A stretch of 47,048 nt of DNA from Chloroflexota bacterium (GTDB taxonomy: Bacteria > Chloroflexota > Limnocylindria > Limnocylindrales > CSP1-4), in NCBI GenBank assembly GCA_029778235.1, contig JAKOQS010000124.1, positions 1 through 47,048 of the forward strand, given 5' to 3'. Under the pieces are notes generated by a model. The model was not told where the DNA came from. It did not search any database and saw nothing but the letters and a program-made list of their open reading frames with translations. Positions 32,998-39,872 of this stretch are shown here, in pieces; within the stretch, counting starts at the first letter, position 1, and the number at the start of each line of letters is the position of its first letter. Position numbers and translations under genes: made by a program.

Positions 32998-33870
32998 TCA
33001 GGCGCGACGCCGCGTGTGGTCGCGACGTCCAGCAGCGTGTGGCCCGCCACCGGGCTCTGGCAGCGAGGCGAGCGCCGCCCACGACTCGGCATCGCTCGGG
33101 ATCCACTCCTGCCAGCTCAGCTCGTTCCAGATGTCGCAGACGGTGTGGAGACCGATGAAATGGATCGTCGGGCCCACCCCGCGGTAGCTCCACGCCACAC
33201 GGTACTGGTGCCGGATCCGATGCGAGATCGGTTGGGCCTTCTCCCATGCATCGAGCAGACGCCGAAGCTCGCCCGGGTCGCCGTCCGCGAGCTGTCCCAC
33301 GGCATCGCGGTGCCATGGTGCCGGGACCTCGAGATCCGCCTGGATGCGTGGGTCGCCCTTGATCATCCCGAGGAAGAACGCCATCGTCTCCTCGTAGTTC
33401 GCAATGCAGCGCGCGAAGCGGGCGATGCTCGCGCCCGCAAGGAGGTTGCGGGACATCGGGTCGGGGTACTCGCGCTCGACGTCGACGTCCCAGAGGCGCT
33501 CGAACGCGCGGTTCCAGTGCACCACGTAGGAGGCCTGGTTGGTGATGAACGCCGGCCAGGGCAGCTCGTCGGCCTGGCGCCGCAGCTCCCCGGGCTCGGC
33601 GACGTACCGGCGCTCGAGCACGCCTTGCCAGTCGATCGCGTATCCGGCGCCGGCGCGGATCGGGTTCGCCTCGTCGTGGGCGAGCCCGATCGCCTCGATC
33701 ATCTCGTCGAGGGCCCTGGCGCTGGGGCGGCGATCTCCCCGTTCGTAGGCCTTGACCGCTGAGAGCGAGAGGCCGGCGCGGCGGGCGACCTCGGCCTGCG
33801 ACAGGCCGCGCTCAAGGCGGTGCGCTCGGAGCTCGGCGCGCCAGTCGAGCGCATCCCGGAACGATTGCAC
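32998..33870 (-). CDS. XRE-family regulator with MmyB-like ligand-binding domain
   Basis: A 290-aa regulator. The N-terminal HTH_3 domain spans residues about 8-62 (ELRAHRLERGLSQAEVARRAG, abbreviated; then SAVKAYERGDRRPS). The rest (about 85-270) has the layout of the MLTR/MmyB ligand-binding domain, a PAS-like fold (PAFITNQASYVVHWNRAFERL, then EETMAFFLGMIKGDPR). GTG 33870 is preceded by GAGG with 6-nt spacing; the frame is open upstream but not protein-like. It is divergent from the large secreted hydrolase, with two inverted repeats in between, so it probably regulates itself and perhaps that gene. Confidence 0.85.
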   Translation of the reverse strand: MQSFRDALDWRAELRAHRLERGLSQAEVARRAGLSLSAVKAYERGDRRPSARALDEMIEAIGLAHDEANPIRAGAGYAIDWQGVLERRYVAEPGELRRQADELPWPAFITNQASYVVHWNRAFERLWDVDVEREYPDPMSRNLLAGASIARFARCIANYEETMAFFLGMIKGDPRIQADLEVPAPWHRDAVGQLADGDPGELRRLLDAWEKAQPISHRIRHQYRVAWSYRGVGPTIHFIGLHTVCDIWNELSWQEWIPSDAESWAALASLPEPGGGPHAAGRRDHTRRRA

Positions 33871-33895
33871 GCGCCACCTCTGCGTCCACCGCCTC

Positions 33896-33913
33896 TGGTG
33901 CAAGGGCGCACCA
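33896..33913. promoter_or_regulatory. Inverted repeat TGGTGC-N6-GCACCA
   Basis: Six-base perfect arms with a 6-nt spacer, 26 nt upstream of the XRE gene start. XRE regulators commonly bind such dyads at their own promoter. Binding is inferred. Confidence 0.4.
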
Positions 33914-33933
33914 AGGGGACACTGATTGTGACC

Positions 33934-33969
33934 AATTCGTGCTTGTCCGCCTACCCCTGGCCACGAATT
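33934..33969. promoter_or_regulatory. Inverted repeat AATTCGTG-N20-CACGAATT
   Basis: Eight-base perfect arms (33934-33941 and 33962-33969), A/T-rich for this genome, in the 192-nt spacer between the XRE regulator and the secreted hydrolase. The 28-bp centre-to-centre distance would put two half-sites nearly three helical turns apart. Candidate operator or paired promoter elements. Confidence 0.45.
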
Positions 33970-34062
33970 ATCTCGCACTACCACGCTACACGTTTCACGG
34001 GCGACGCCGCGGTAGGGGCCCATGGCGCAACCCGGATGCCGGACGACACTGGGAGGGTACCG

Positions 34063-36630
34063 ATGGGGTCTGTCGCAGGGATCACCCCTCGGAGGATCGG
34101 CGGGGTCGTGGTTGCGTTGAGTCTCGCGGCCAGCATCCTCGCTGGCGCGGTGCCTGTCTCCGCAGTGGCTCCAGCGGCCGCATTCGACTGGTCGATGCCG
34201 CCGCGCACCGGGCTGGACACGGACCACGACGACGTCATCGACGTGATCCCGGACGACGCGATCAACCCGGGCACGTTCCGGGTCGACTTCGACGCCTGCG
34301 GTTCGACGGGCGCGAGCCAGTACCGGTGGACGATCGACGGCGAGCTCGCGGGCGAGACAGCCTCGTGCTCGGGATTCTCGAAGCAGCTTCCCGAGGGCGT
34401 CTACACAGTGGAGCTCGAGACGATCGCAGGAGACGGCTCGACCGGCATCGTCACGAAGCAGGTCACGGTACAGGATTGGCTGATCGTGGCCGTCGGGGAT
34501 TCCTTCGGTTCGGGCGAGGGCAACCCGGACATCCCTGCCACGTACAGCTTGTCCGGTGGGACGGCCCCGACGTGGCAGAGCAAGCGCTGCCACCGCAGCT
34601 CCATCTCGGGCCAGGCCCGGGCCGCGAAGAAGCTCGAGAACGCCGACCCGCACACGTCGGTCACGCTCGTCCATCTCTCCTGTTCGGGCGGAGAGATCCT
34701 CATGGGGCTGGTCGACACCTATGGTGGGATGGAGCCGAACGACACCGCGCACCCGCTGCCGCCGCAGCTCGACGAGGTCAAGAGCCTGGTCGGCGACCGC
34801 GAGATCGACGCCCTAGTCGTGTCGATCGGGGGGAACGACGCACACTTCGGCGACATCGTGATCGGCTGCATGGTCTCCGAGCCGTGCCACCTCGACTCGG
34901 CCGCGTACGTGGGCGGTCTTGAGGTGGCCACGCTGGCTGCGGCGTTCTGCCCGACACTCGACGCGTTCGGGCTCGGCGACGGATGCATCGCCTTCCTCCA
35001 GTCGATCGCCTGGCCGGATCCGAACGCGGCGGGGCTGTTCGCGGACGGACTGGGGGCTCTTGACTCCCGCGCCGGGGCGCTGCACGACCGGGTCGACGAG
35101 CTGTTCCCGATCCTGGCCGCCCACCCCTCCCGCGTCTACTGGACCGAGTACCCGAACGCGACCGAGGACGACGACGGCTCGGTCTGCACGTTCGACCTGA
35201 TGAATCCACTCGCCACGCTTCCCGGTGTCTCGCTGGACGAGGGGACGTGGGTGCGCGGCTGGATGACGCCACGGCTCAACCAGGAGATCTCCGGGAAGGC
35301 GCAGGCGTTCGACTGGACCTACGTGGGCGGCATCTTCGACGCTTTCCACGGGCACGGGTACTGCGCCGACGGCCACTGGTTCCGGCGGCTCGACGAGGCG
35401 TTCCTGATGGAGCAGCACCCCAACGGTGCGGTGCACCCCACCGGGGACGGCCACGCCGTGTACCGCGATGCCATCTACGAGGCGTTGTTCGCGGACTTCT
35501 ATCCCAGCGGCGACATCGGCTCGCCGCGGCCACCGCTAGAGGCGGTGCCGCCGGTGGTGACCGGCGTCCCGGACCGCGTGCCGGACCACGCAGGCTGGTA
35601 CTCGGGCAGCGTGACCATCGACTGGCGAGCGATCGACCCATCTCCGAGCTCTGGGCAACCCACCGATCCGCAGGACACGATCGCAGACCACGAAGGGGCG
35701 AACGTCGTCTACACGAGCGGCGAGAGCTGCGATCCGGCTGGGAACTGCGCGACCGGCTCGCTCACGCTCTCCATCGACAAGACCGCGCCGGTAGTCGCCC
35801 GTGACACCGGCTCGGATGTGTGCTCCCTGCCGGGGAATGACGGCTGGTGCCGCGGCACGCAGACGGCCGGCTTCACCGCCGCCGACGCCACCTCCGGGGT
35901 CTCGTCGCCGTGCAGCGCGACAGCTGGTGTCTCGTGCGCCTACACCCGGGCGACATCGACCCAAGGAGCCGCGGTGATGGTCCCGTCCGGCCATGCGTGC
36001 GACGTGGCCGGCAACTGCGCCCCAGGCTCCGCCGGCGGACCCTTCAAGGTCGACACGACCCCGCCGGCGGTGGCCTGCCGGGCCCCGGTGCCGATGTTCG
36101 ACCTGCAAGCGCCCGGGGCCTCCGTGTCGGCCACGGTGGCGGACGGGGTGTCCGGTCCCGAAGCGGTGACGGTCGCCGGGCCTGCCGACACCTCGAGCGT
36201 GGGCGCGAAGTCGGTCTCGCTTACGGGCCGAGATCAGGCCGGAAACGCGACCACCATCAGCTGCCCGTACTTCGTCGCATACGTCTTCGCGGGATTCGCG
36301 CAGCCGGTCGACAACAGCGGCGTGGTCAACGTTGTCAAGGCCGGGCGAGCGATCCCGCTCCGGTGGCGGCTCACTGACGCGAGCGGACAGCCGGTGACGA
36401 ACCTCGCCACGGCCGGCATCAGCGTCCAAGGTCTCTCCTGCGCCGCGGGGACAACCGAGGACCTGGTCGAGGAGACGACGTCCGGGGGCTCGGGCCTGCA
36501 GAATCTCGGCGACGGCAACTACCAGCTCAACTGGAAGTCACCGACGAGCTACGCCGGCTCCTGCAAGACACTCCGTCTCGACCTCGGTGAGGGAATCTTC
36601 CGGACGGCCCTGTTCCACTTCAAGAGCTGA
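34063..36630 (+). CDS. Large secreted SGNH hydrolase with Ig-like and PxKF-type C-terminal domains
   Basis: An 855-aa exported protein. Signal peptide: residues 1-40 with cleavage near VAPAAAFD. Residues about 45-138 form an Ig/PKD-like domain. The catalytic domain (about 139-490) is a SEST-like SGNH hydrolase with GDSFGSGEG (Ser147), GGND (256-259), many cysteines and the catalytic His in HPTGDGH. Then come two Ig-like repeats with paired cysteines (SCDPAGNCATGSLTLSIDKT; HACDVAGNCAPGSAGG) and a C-terminal PxKF-like domain (GFAQPVDNSGVVNVVKAGRA ... ALFHFKS). ATG 34063 has GGGAGG at 34051-34056. It probably acts on extracellular lipid or polysaccharide esters. Confidence 0.88.
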   Translation: MGSVAGITPRRIGGVVVALSLAASILAGAVPVSAVAPAAAFDWSMPPRTGLDTDHDDVIDVIPDDAINPGTFRVDFDACGSTGASQYRWTIDGELAGETASCSGFSKQLPEGVYTVELETIAGDGSTGIVTKQVTVQDWLIVAVGDSFGSGEGNPDIPATYSLSGGTAPTWQSKRCHRSSISGQARAAKKLENADPHTSVTLVHLSCSGGEILMGLVDTYGGMEPNDTAHPLPPQLDEVKSLVGDREIDALVVSIGGNDAHFGDIVIGCMVSEPCHLDSAAYVGGLEVATLAAAFCPTLDAFGLGDGCIAFLQSIAWPDPNAAGLFADGLGALDSRAGALHDRVDELFPILAAHPSRVYWTEYPNATEDDDGSVCTFDLMNPLATLPGVSLDEGTWVRGWMTPRLNQEISGKAQAFDWTYVGGIFDAFHGHGYCADGHWFRRLDEAFLMEQHPNGAVHPTGDGHAVYRDAIYEALFADFYPSGDIGSPRPPLEAVPPVVTGVPDRVPDHAGWYSGSVTIDWRAIDPSPSSGQPTDPQDTIADHEGANVVYTSGESCDPAGNCATGSLTLSIDKTAPVVARDTGSDVCSLPGNDGWCRGTQTAGFTAADATSGVSSPCSATAGVSCAYTRATSTQGAAVMVPSGHACDVAGNCAPGSAGGPFKVDTTPPAVACRAPVPMFDLQAPGASVSATVADGVSGPEAVTVAGPADTSSVGAKSVSLTGRDQAGNATTISCPYFVAYVFAGFAQPVDNSGVVNVVKAGRAIPLRWRLTDASGQPVTNLATAGISVQGLSCAAGTTEDLVEETTSGGSGLQNLGDGNYQLNWKSPTSYAGSCKTLRLDLGEGIFRTALFHFKS

Positions 36631-36654
36631 CCTGCCGCAGGGAGGGCCGCACTG

Positions 36655-37551
36655 ATGGTCGACCGGGACGACGGAGCCACGTACCTTGCAGAGTTGGCCC
36701 GCCTGGCGCGGAGCCTGGAGGCCGGCGGCATCTACAACGGCGCCAAGCTGCTGCGTGCGCTCATCGACCGGGAGCTCGCTCGCGCAGGCGTGGCCCTGCT
36801 CGACACCGGGGAAGCCGGAGCGGGCGTCGCCCGACTCGCCGATCGACTCGAGGCCGCGGTCGAGGACCCGGCGTTGGTGGCGGCCCTGCGCGCGGCGGCC
36901 GCCGCCGCCGTCGATGAGCGGACGCTGCCCCAGGCGGAGGCGCCACGGACCTGGACCTGCCGGACCTGCGGCCGGATCTCCCTCGGGAGCGTCCCGGAGT
37001 GGTGTCCCGACTGCGAGGCCCCGGCAGCGGCCGCACGCGAGCAGATCCCGGTGTGGTACCTGGAGCCGATGGACCCGGCCGACGCCGTCGCCGGACTGGC
37101 AGCCGGCCTGGTCACGCTGGAGGGCCTCCTGCAGGGACGGCCCGACGACGCGCTCGCCATCCCCCCGCGGCCGGGCGAGTGGTCGGTCCGGGAGACGCTC
37201 CAGCACCTCGTGGCAGCGGAGCGGCTCCTGGCGACGCGGATCCCCCGCCTCCTCGAGGAGACCGATCCCGAGCTGTCCGCCGTCGCCGCCTGGGTGCTGC
37301 CCCCTTCTGACGAGGCGACGACGCCGACCGAGCTCCCGGCCTCGGTGCTGCTGGCCCAGATCCGGGAGATGCGCAACGGGACGCTCGAGCGCCTGCGCGG
37401 CCTCGAGCCCCGGGACTGGGCGCGGACGGGTCGGCACCCCGAGTGGGGCACCGTGACTGTCACCTCGCAGGCCGCCTACTTCACCCGCCACTTGTGGTCG
37501 CATCTCGCACAGGTCCGCGCTGCCGCAGAGGGCCGGGTCCCGTGTCGGTAG
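36655..37551 (+). CDS. Rubredoxin-like zinc ribbon fused to a DinB-like domain
   Basis: A 298-aa protein with three parts. Residues 1-95 are Ala/Leu-rich helices. A rubredoxin-like ribbon (WTCRTCGRI ... PEWCPDCEAP, near 99-123) has two CxxC pairs. Residues about 135-298 are a DinB_2-like four-helix bundle with metal-ligand positions His (LQHLVAAE) and HxxxH-like RHLWSHLAQ, plus HPEWGTVTV. DinB-fold proteins are metal-dependent thiol transferases or of unknown role. The first half also resembles rubrerythrin-type helices, so an electron-transfer or peroxide-related role is possible. GGGAGGG lies 8 nt before ATG. It is 24 nt after the secreted hydrolase, possibly co-transcribed. Confidence 0.78.
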   Translation: MVDRDDGATYLAELARLARSLEAGGIYNGAKLLRALIDRELARAGVALLDTGEAGAGVARLADRLEAAVEDPALVAALRAAAAAAVDERTLPQAEAPRTWTCRTCGRISLGSVPEWCPDCEAPAAAAREQIPVWYLEPMDPADAVAGLAAGLVTLEGLLQGRPDDALAIPPRPGEWSVRETLQHLVAAERLLATRIPRLLEETDPELSAVAAWVLPPSDEATTPTELPASVLLAQIREMRNGTLERLRGLEPRDWARTGRHPEWGTVTVTSQAAYFTRHLWSHLAQVRAAAEGRVPCR

Positions 37552-37662
37552 GGTTGATCGAATGGCCCTCCAGGGTGTGACTGCCTTTCGCGACGTCCCG
37601 ACCTAGCCGCTGCGAGGGTGGCGACGACGCCTTCCTCGCGGCGACGAGCCGCCGCCTGCACC

Positions 37663-37958
37663 CTTGAGGACATGACCGCGCGCTGGTCCGATCCGCGCCG
37701 GCTCCTAGTCCTAGAACACGACCAAGGGCCATCGACGCCTCTCTGGCCGCCTCACCCCTCGGTCACTTGACCGATACCCGCGCGGTCCGCGCGGGTCCAC
37801 TCTCAAGGCGTGGTCCGCCCCCTCGCTCCGATCTGCCCCGCCGCGGCGGGGCCCCGTCTACTGGTCGGCCGCGCCCTCCCCAGTGCCGACCCGGCCCGCC
37901 CCGTCCGACATCGGGGCACCTCCCCTTGCCTGGTGGTCGGCACTCGGTGGCAGCGGCC
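37663..37958 (+). repeat. Conserved leader, copy B (first copy at 2162-2413)
   Basis: Bases 37767-37958 align gap-free with 2222-2413 (21 differences in 192). Further upstream 37663-37704 matches 2162-2204, separated by a 45-nt insertion relative to copy A. The GC palindrome is longer here (CCCCGCCGCGGCGGGG, 37836-37851) because one of the substitutions extends it. No gene is supported in the 400 nt between the DinB gene and the anchor gene apart from this leader. Confidence 0.7.
37759..37774. promoter_or_regulatory. 16-bp palindrome TCGGTCACTTGACCGA, second copy
   Basis: Identical to 2214-2229 and at the same distance from the downstream anchor gene. Conservation of all 16 bases at the very edge of the alignable block, beside an insertion, argues for function, most simply as a repressor or activator site. 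Confidence 0.5.
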
Positions 37959-38303
37959 GTGAGCGGCGACGAGCCCGGGACCGTCGCCATCACCCAGCGC
38001 GAGCTGTTGCTCGAGCTGCGGGAGGACATCAAGGGCCTCAAGGCCACCGTCGACTCGATCGCCAAGGACCGGGCGGCGGGCGTCGAGCGGCGGGCCGCCA
38101 TGCAGCGTTCGGCGGACTCCATCTTCGACCGGCTCGACGGGCACGACCGCGACCTCGACCGGATGCTCGCCTGGCAGAACCGCGCCGACGGGGCGCTCGT
38201 CCTCGCCCGCTGGGCACTCGGCGCGTCGCTCGTGTCCCTGGTCGCCGTCGCGCTCCAAGTCCTCGCCGTAGTCGGCCACGCCGTGAACGGAGGCATCCCG
38301 TGA
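37959..38303 (+). CDS. Small coiled-coil protein with C-terminal membrane helix (cassette B anchor)
   Basis: A 114-aa paralogue of the protein at 2414-2758 (93 of 114 identical by eye). From SADSI to the membrane helix (RLDGHDRDLDRMLAW, then ALVLARWALGASLVSLVAV) only one or two residues differ, whereas the first 20 residues vary. One membrane helix near residues 80-108. GTG start conserved with copy A; an upstream in-frame GTG (37947) aligns with ATG 2402. The stop overlaps the protease start (GTGA), as in cassette A. The strong conservation of the coiled coil and helix suggests a fixed partner or homo-oligomer. Function unknown. Confidence 0.72.
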   Translation: MSGDEPGTVAITQRELLLELREDIKGLKATVDSIAKDRAAGVERRAAMQRSADSIFDRLDGHDRDLDRMLAWQNRADGALVLARWALGASLVSLVAVALQVLAVVGHAVNGGIP

Positions 38304-39265
38304 CAGACGACCTGCTCCCCGGCCTGGGCTGGCTCGAGTCCTCGCCAGACGAGCGCGACTGGGGCGTCGACGCCCTGTACGCGGCCACCGGCACCGAGCC
38401 GCCCGCCGAGCTCCCCGCGGCGTACCACGTGCCTCCGCCGCTGTACCCGGTGGTCGACCAGGGCAGCAGCCCGATGTGCGTGGCGTACAGCGCCGCGGGC
38501 GAGCAGGGCTGGTACGACCTGCGGGACACGGGCCTCGCGCTGTTCGACGAGCCGCTGTTCTTCCGCCAGATCGGGGGGACCTCGAGCGGCGCGGTCATCC
38601 GCGACGCGCTGAACCAGCGGCTGGCTGCCGGCTACCCGGTCGCCGGTCACGCCGACCAGGCCGGCTCTCACCGCATCGCCGCGTACTACGCGGTCCCGGT
38701 GGCTCCGTCGGACCTGTGCGCCGCGATCCTGTCCTTCGGGCCGGTCGTGATCGGCACGCCCTGGGCGAGGGCTTGGTTCCACCCGGTCGACGGCGTGCTC
38801 CCAGCGTTCGACACGGCGGTCGGGGGCCACGCGATCCTCGCCGTGGGCTGGGACGCGGCCGGCCTGCGACTGCGCAACTCGTGGGGCGCCGACTGGGGCC
38901 AGGGCGGCGAGGCGACGCTGGCGTGGTCGCAGCTCCCGCACGTCCGCGAGGCGTGGAAGGCGGTCGACCGGATCGAGCCCAGGCCCGTCCCGGCCTGGCG
39001 CATCCGCGTCGCCCACGGCGCGACCGTCGTCCACTACGCCGTCGACGCGCACGGCCGCCTCACGGACACGCGGCGGTACGCCTGGAACGGTCATGACAGC
39101 GGCGCCCCCTGCGGCCAGCCGGCCGTGAAGCGGGGCGCGTCGAGCGGGCAGGCGACCGTCGCCCACGTCACCGCGGGCGTGTTCAAGGGGCGCTGGGTGC
39201 GGATCGGCGCCGGCGTGACGGCGTCGAGCACGCTGGCGAGAACTCCCGAGGAGGTCCCGGCATGA
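38300..39265 (+). CDS. Papain-like (C1-type) cysteine peptidase, cassette B
   Basis: A 321-aa papain-fold peptidase with complete active site: Gln and Cys60 in DQGSSPMCVAY, His177 in GGHAIL, Asn193 in NSWGADWGQGG. It is about 70 residues longer than the cassette A protease, with a C-terminal domain (residues about 225-321, VPAWRIRVAHGATVVHYAVDAHG by position) that looks like a small beta-rich binding domain and is absent from copy A. No signal peptide. Start and stop overlap both neighbours by 4 nt. Outside the active-site motifs and the N-terminal GLGWL...DERD signature, similarity to the other protease is low. Confidence 0.82.
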   Translation: MTDDLLPGLGWLESSPDERDWGVDALYAATGTEPPAELPAAYHVPPPLYPVVDQGSSPMCVAYSAAGEQGWYDLRDTGLALFDEPLFFRQIGGTSSGAVIRDALNQRLAAGYPVAGHADQAGSHRIAAYYAVPVAPSDLCAAILSFGPVVIGTPWARAWFHPVDGVLPAFDTAVGGHAILAVGWDAAGLRLRNSWGADWGQGGEATLAWSQLPHVREAWKAVDRIEPRPVPAWRIRVAHGATVVHYAVDAHGRLTDTRRYAWNGHDSGAPCGQPAVKRGASSGQATVAHVTAGVFKGRWVRIGAGVTASSTLARTPEEVPA

Positions 39266-39447
39266 AGGTCTCCGGCACGTTCGCGCCGGCTGCGTTCGTC
39301 ATCGTCATCGGCTGCGTGGGCGGCCTGCTCGCGGCGCTCTTCCCGTCCGACGCCAACCCCTGGGTCGTGCCCGTGACGGCGGCGATCACCGCGTTCGCCG
39401 CCCTGGTGCGCACCGAGTTCCACGTGCCGGAGTCGGACGCGCCGTGA
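39262..39447 (+). CDS. Small two-helix membrane protein, cassette B
   Basis: A 61-aa protein with hydrophobic segments at about 9-27 and 33-48, separated by FPSDANP, and a polar tail. GAGGAGG precedes ATG 39262, which overlaps the protease stop. It is the positional equivalent of the 74-aa protein at 3515 and has the size and topology of small holin-like proteins. It ends in a GTGA overlap with the HNH gene. Confidence 0.65.
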   Translation: MKVSGTFAPAAFVIVIGCVGGLLAALFPSDANPWVVPVTAAITAFAALVRTEFHVPESDAP

Positions 39448-39872
39448 TCCGCACCTGCGAGGCGGGGCACCCGCCCATTCGCATCCCCTCGGGGACGAGG
39501 TGCCCGGCCTGCGCGCGCGCCCGGGAGGAGCGACGCCCCTCGCGCGAGGCGCGCGGGTACGGGCGCGTGCACGCGGCGGCGCGGCGGGCGCTCGTCGAGA
39601 TGTGTCGCGAGCGGGGCGCCGTGGCCTGCGCGTACGGGTGCGGGACGCTCGTGACCGCGGAGACGGTGGTCGCGGCGCACGTCGTGGACGGCCGTCCAGA
39701 CCTCGGCTGGATGCCGTCGTGTGCGCGGTGCAACGAGCGCGCCAAGCACGCCGACCGGGGTGGGGGTAGGCCTCAGGAGGGCGCGGATCGCGCCACACCC
39801 GCGCCCTGGCAATCCGAAGTCCGCCCGGGTTTTTGCGTTTTTTGGCTTACCGATGCTCCGTTGGGCTGCTAG
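39444..39872 (+). CDS. HNH endonuclease-like protein
   Basis: A 142-aa protein. An N-terminal zinc pair (CEAGHPP ... CPAC) is followed by a basic helix, then the HNH-like core: CAYGC, the His in VVAAHVVDGRPD, and CARCNERAK with the Asn/Lys end. Phage HNH proteins of this kind usually lie near packaging or lysis genes. The last 35 residues run through a T-rich terminator-like stretch (CVFWLTDAPLGC) and overlap the M24 gene on the other strand by 4 nt, so the natural C-terminus may have been lost. GTG 39444 overlaps the preceding stop. Confidence 0.72.
   Translation: MIRTCEAGHPPIRIPSGTRCPACARAREERRPSREARGYGRVHAAARRALVEMCRERGAVACAYGCGTLVTAETVVAAHVVDGRPDLGWMPSCARCNERAKHADRGGGRPQEGADRATPAPWQSEVRPGFCVFWLTDAPLGC
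39804..39843 (+). terminator. Probable rho-independent terminator of cassette B
   Basis: CCCTGGC (39804-39810) pairs with GCCCGGG (39823-39829) with one mismatch, followed by T5, GCG and T6. It is one of the few homopolymer T runs in the window. It lies inside the last codons of the HNH frame. Confidence 0.5.

Noticed and set aside
33820-34062. 81-residue N-terminal extension of the secreted hydrolase
   Set aside because: It would bury the signal peptide; ATG 34063 has an ideal GGGAGG site and starts directly before the signal sequence.
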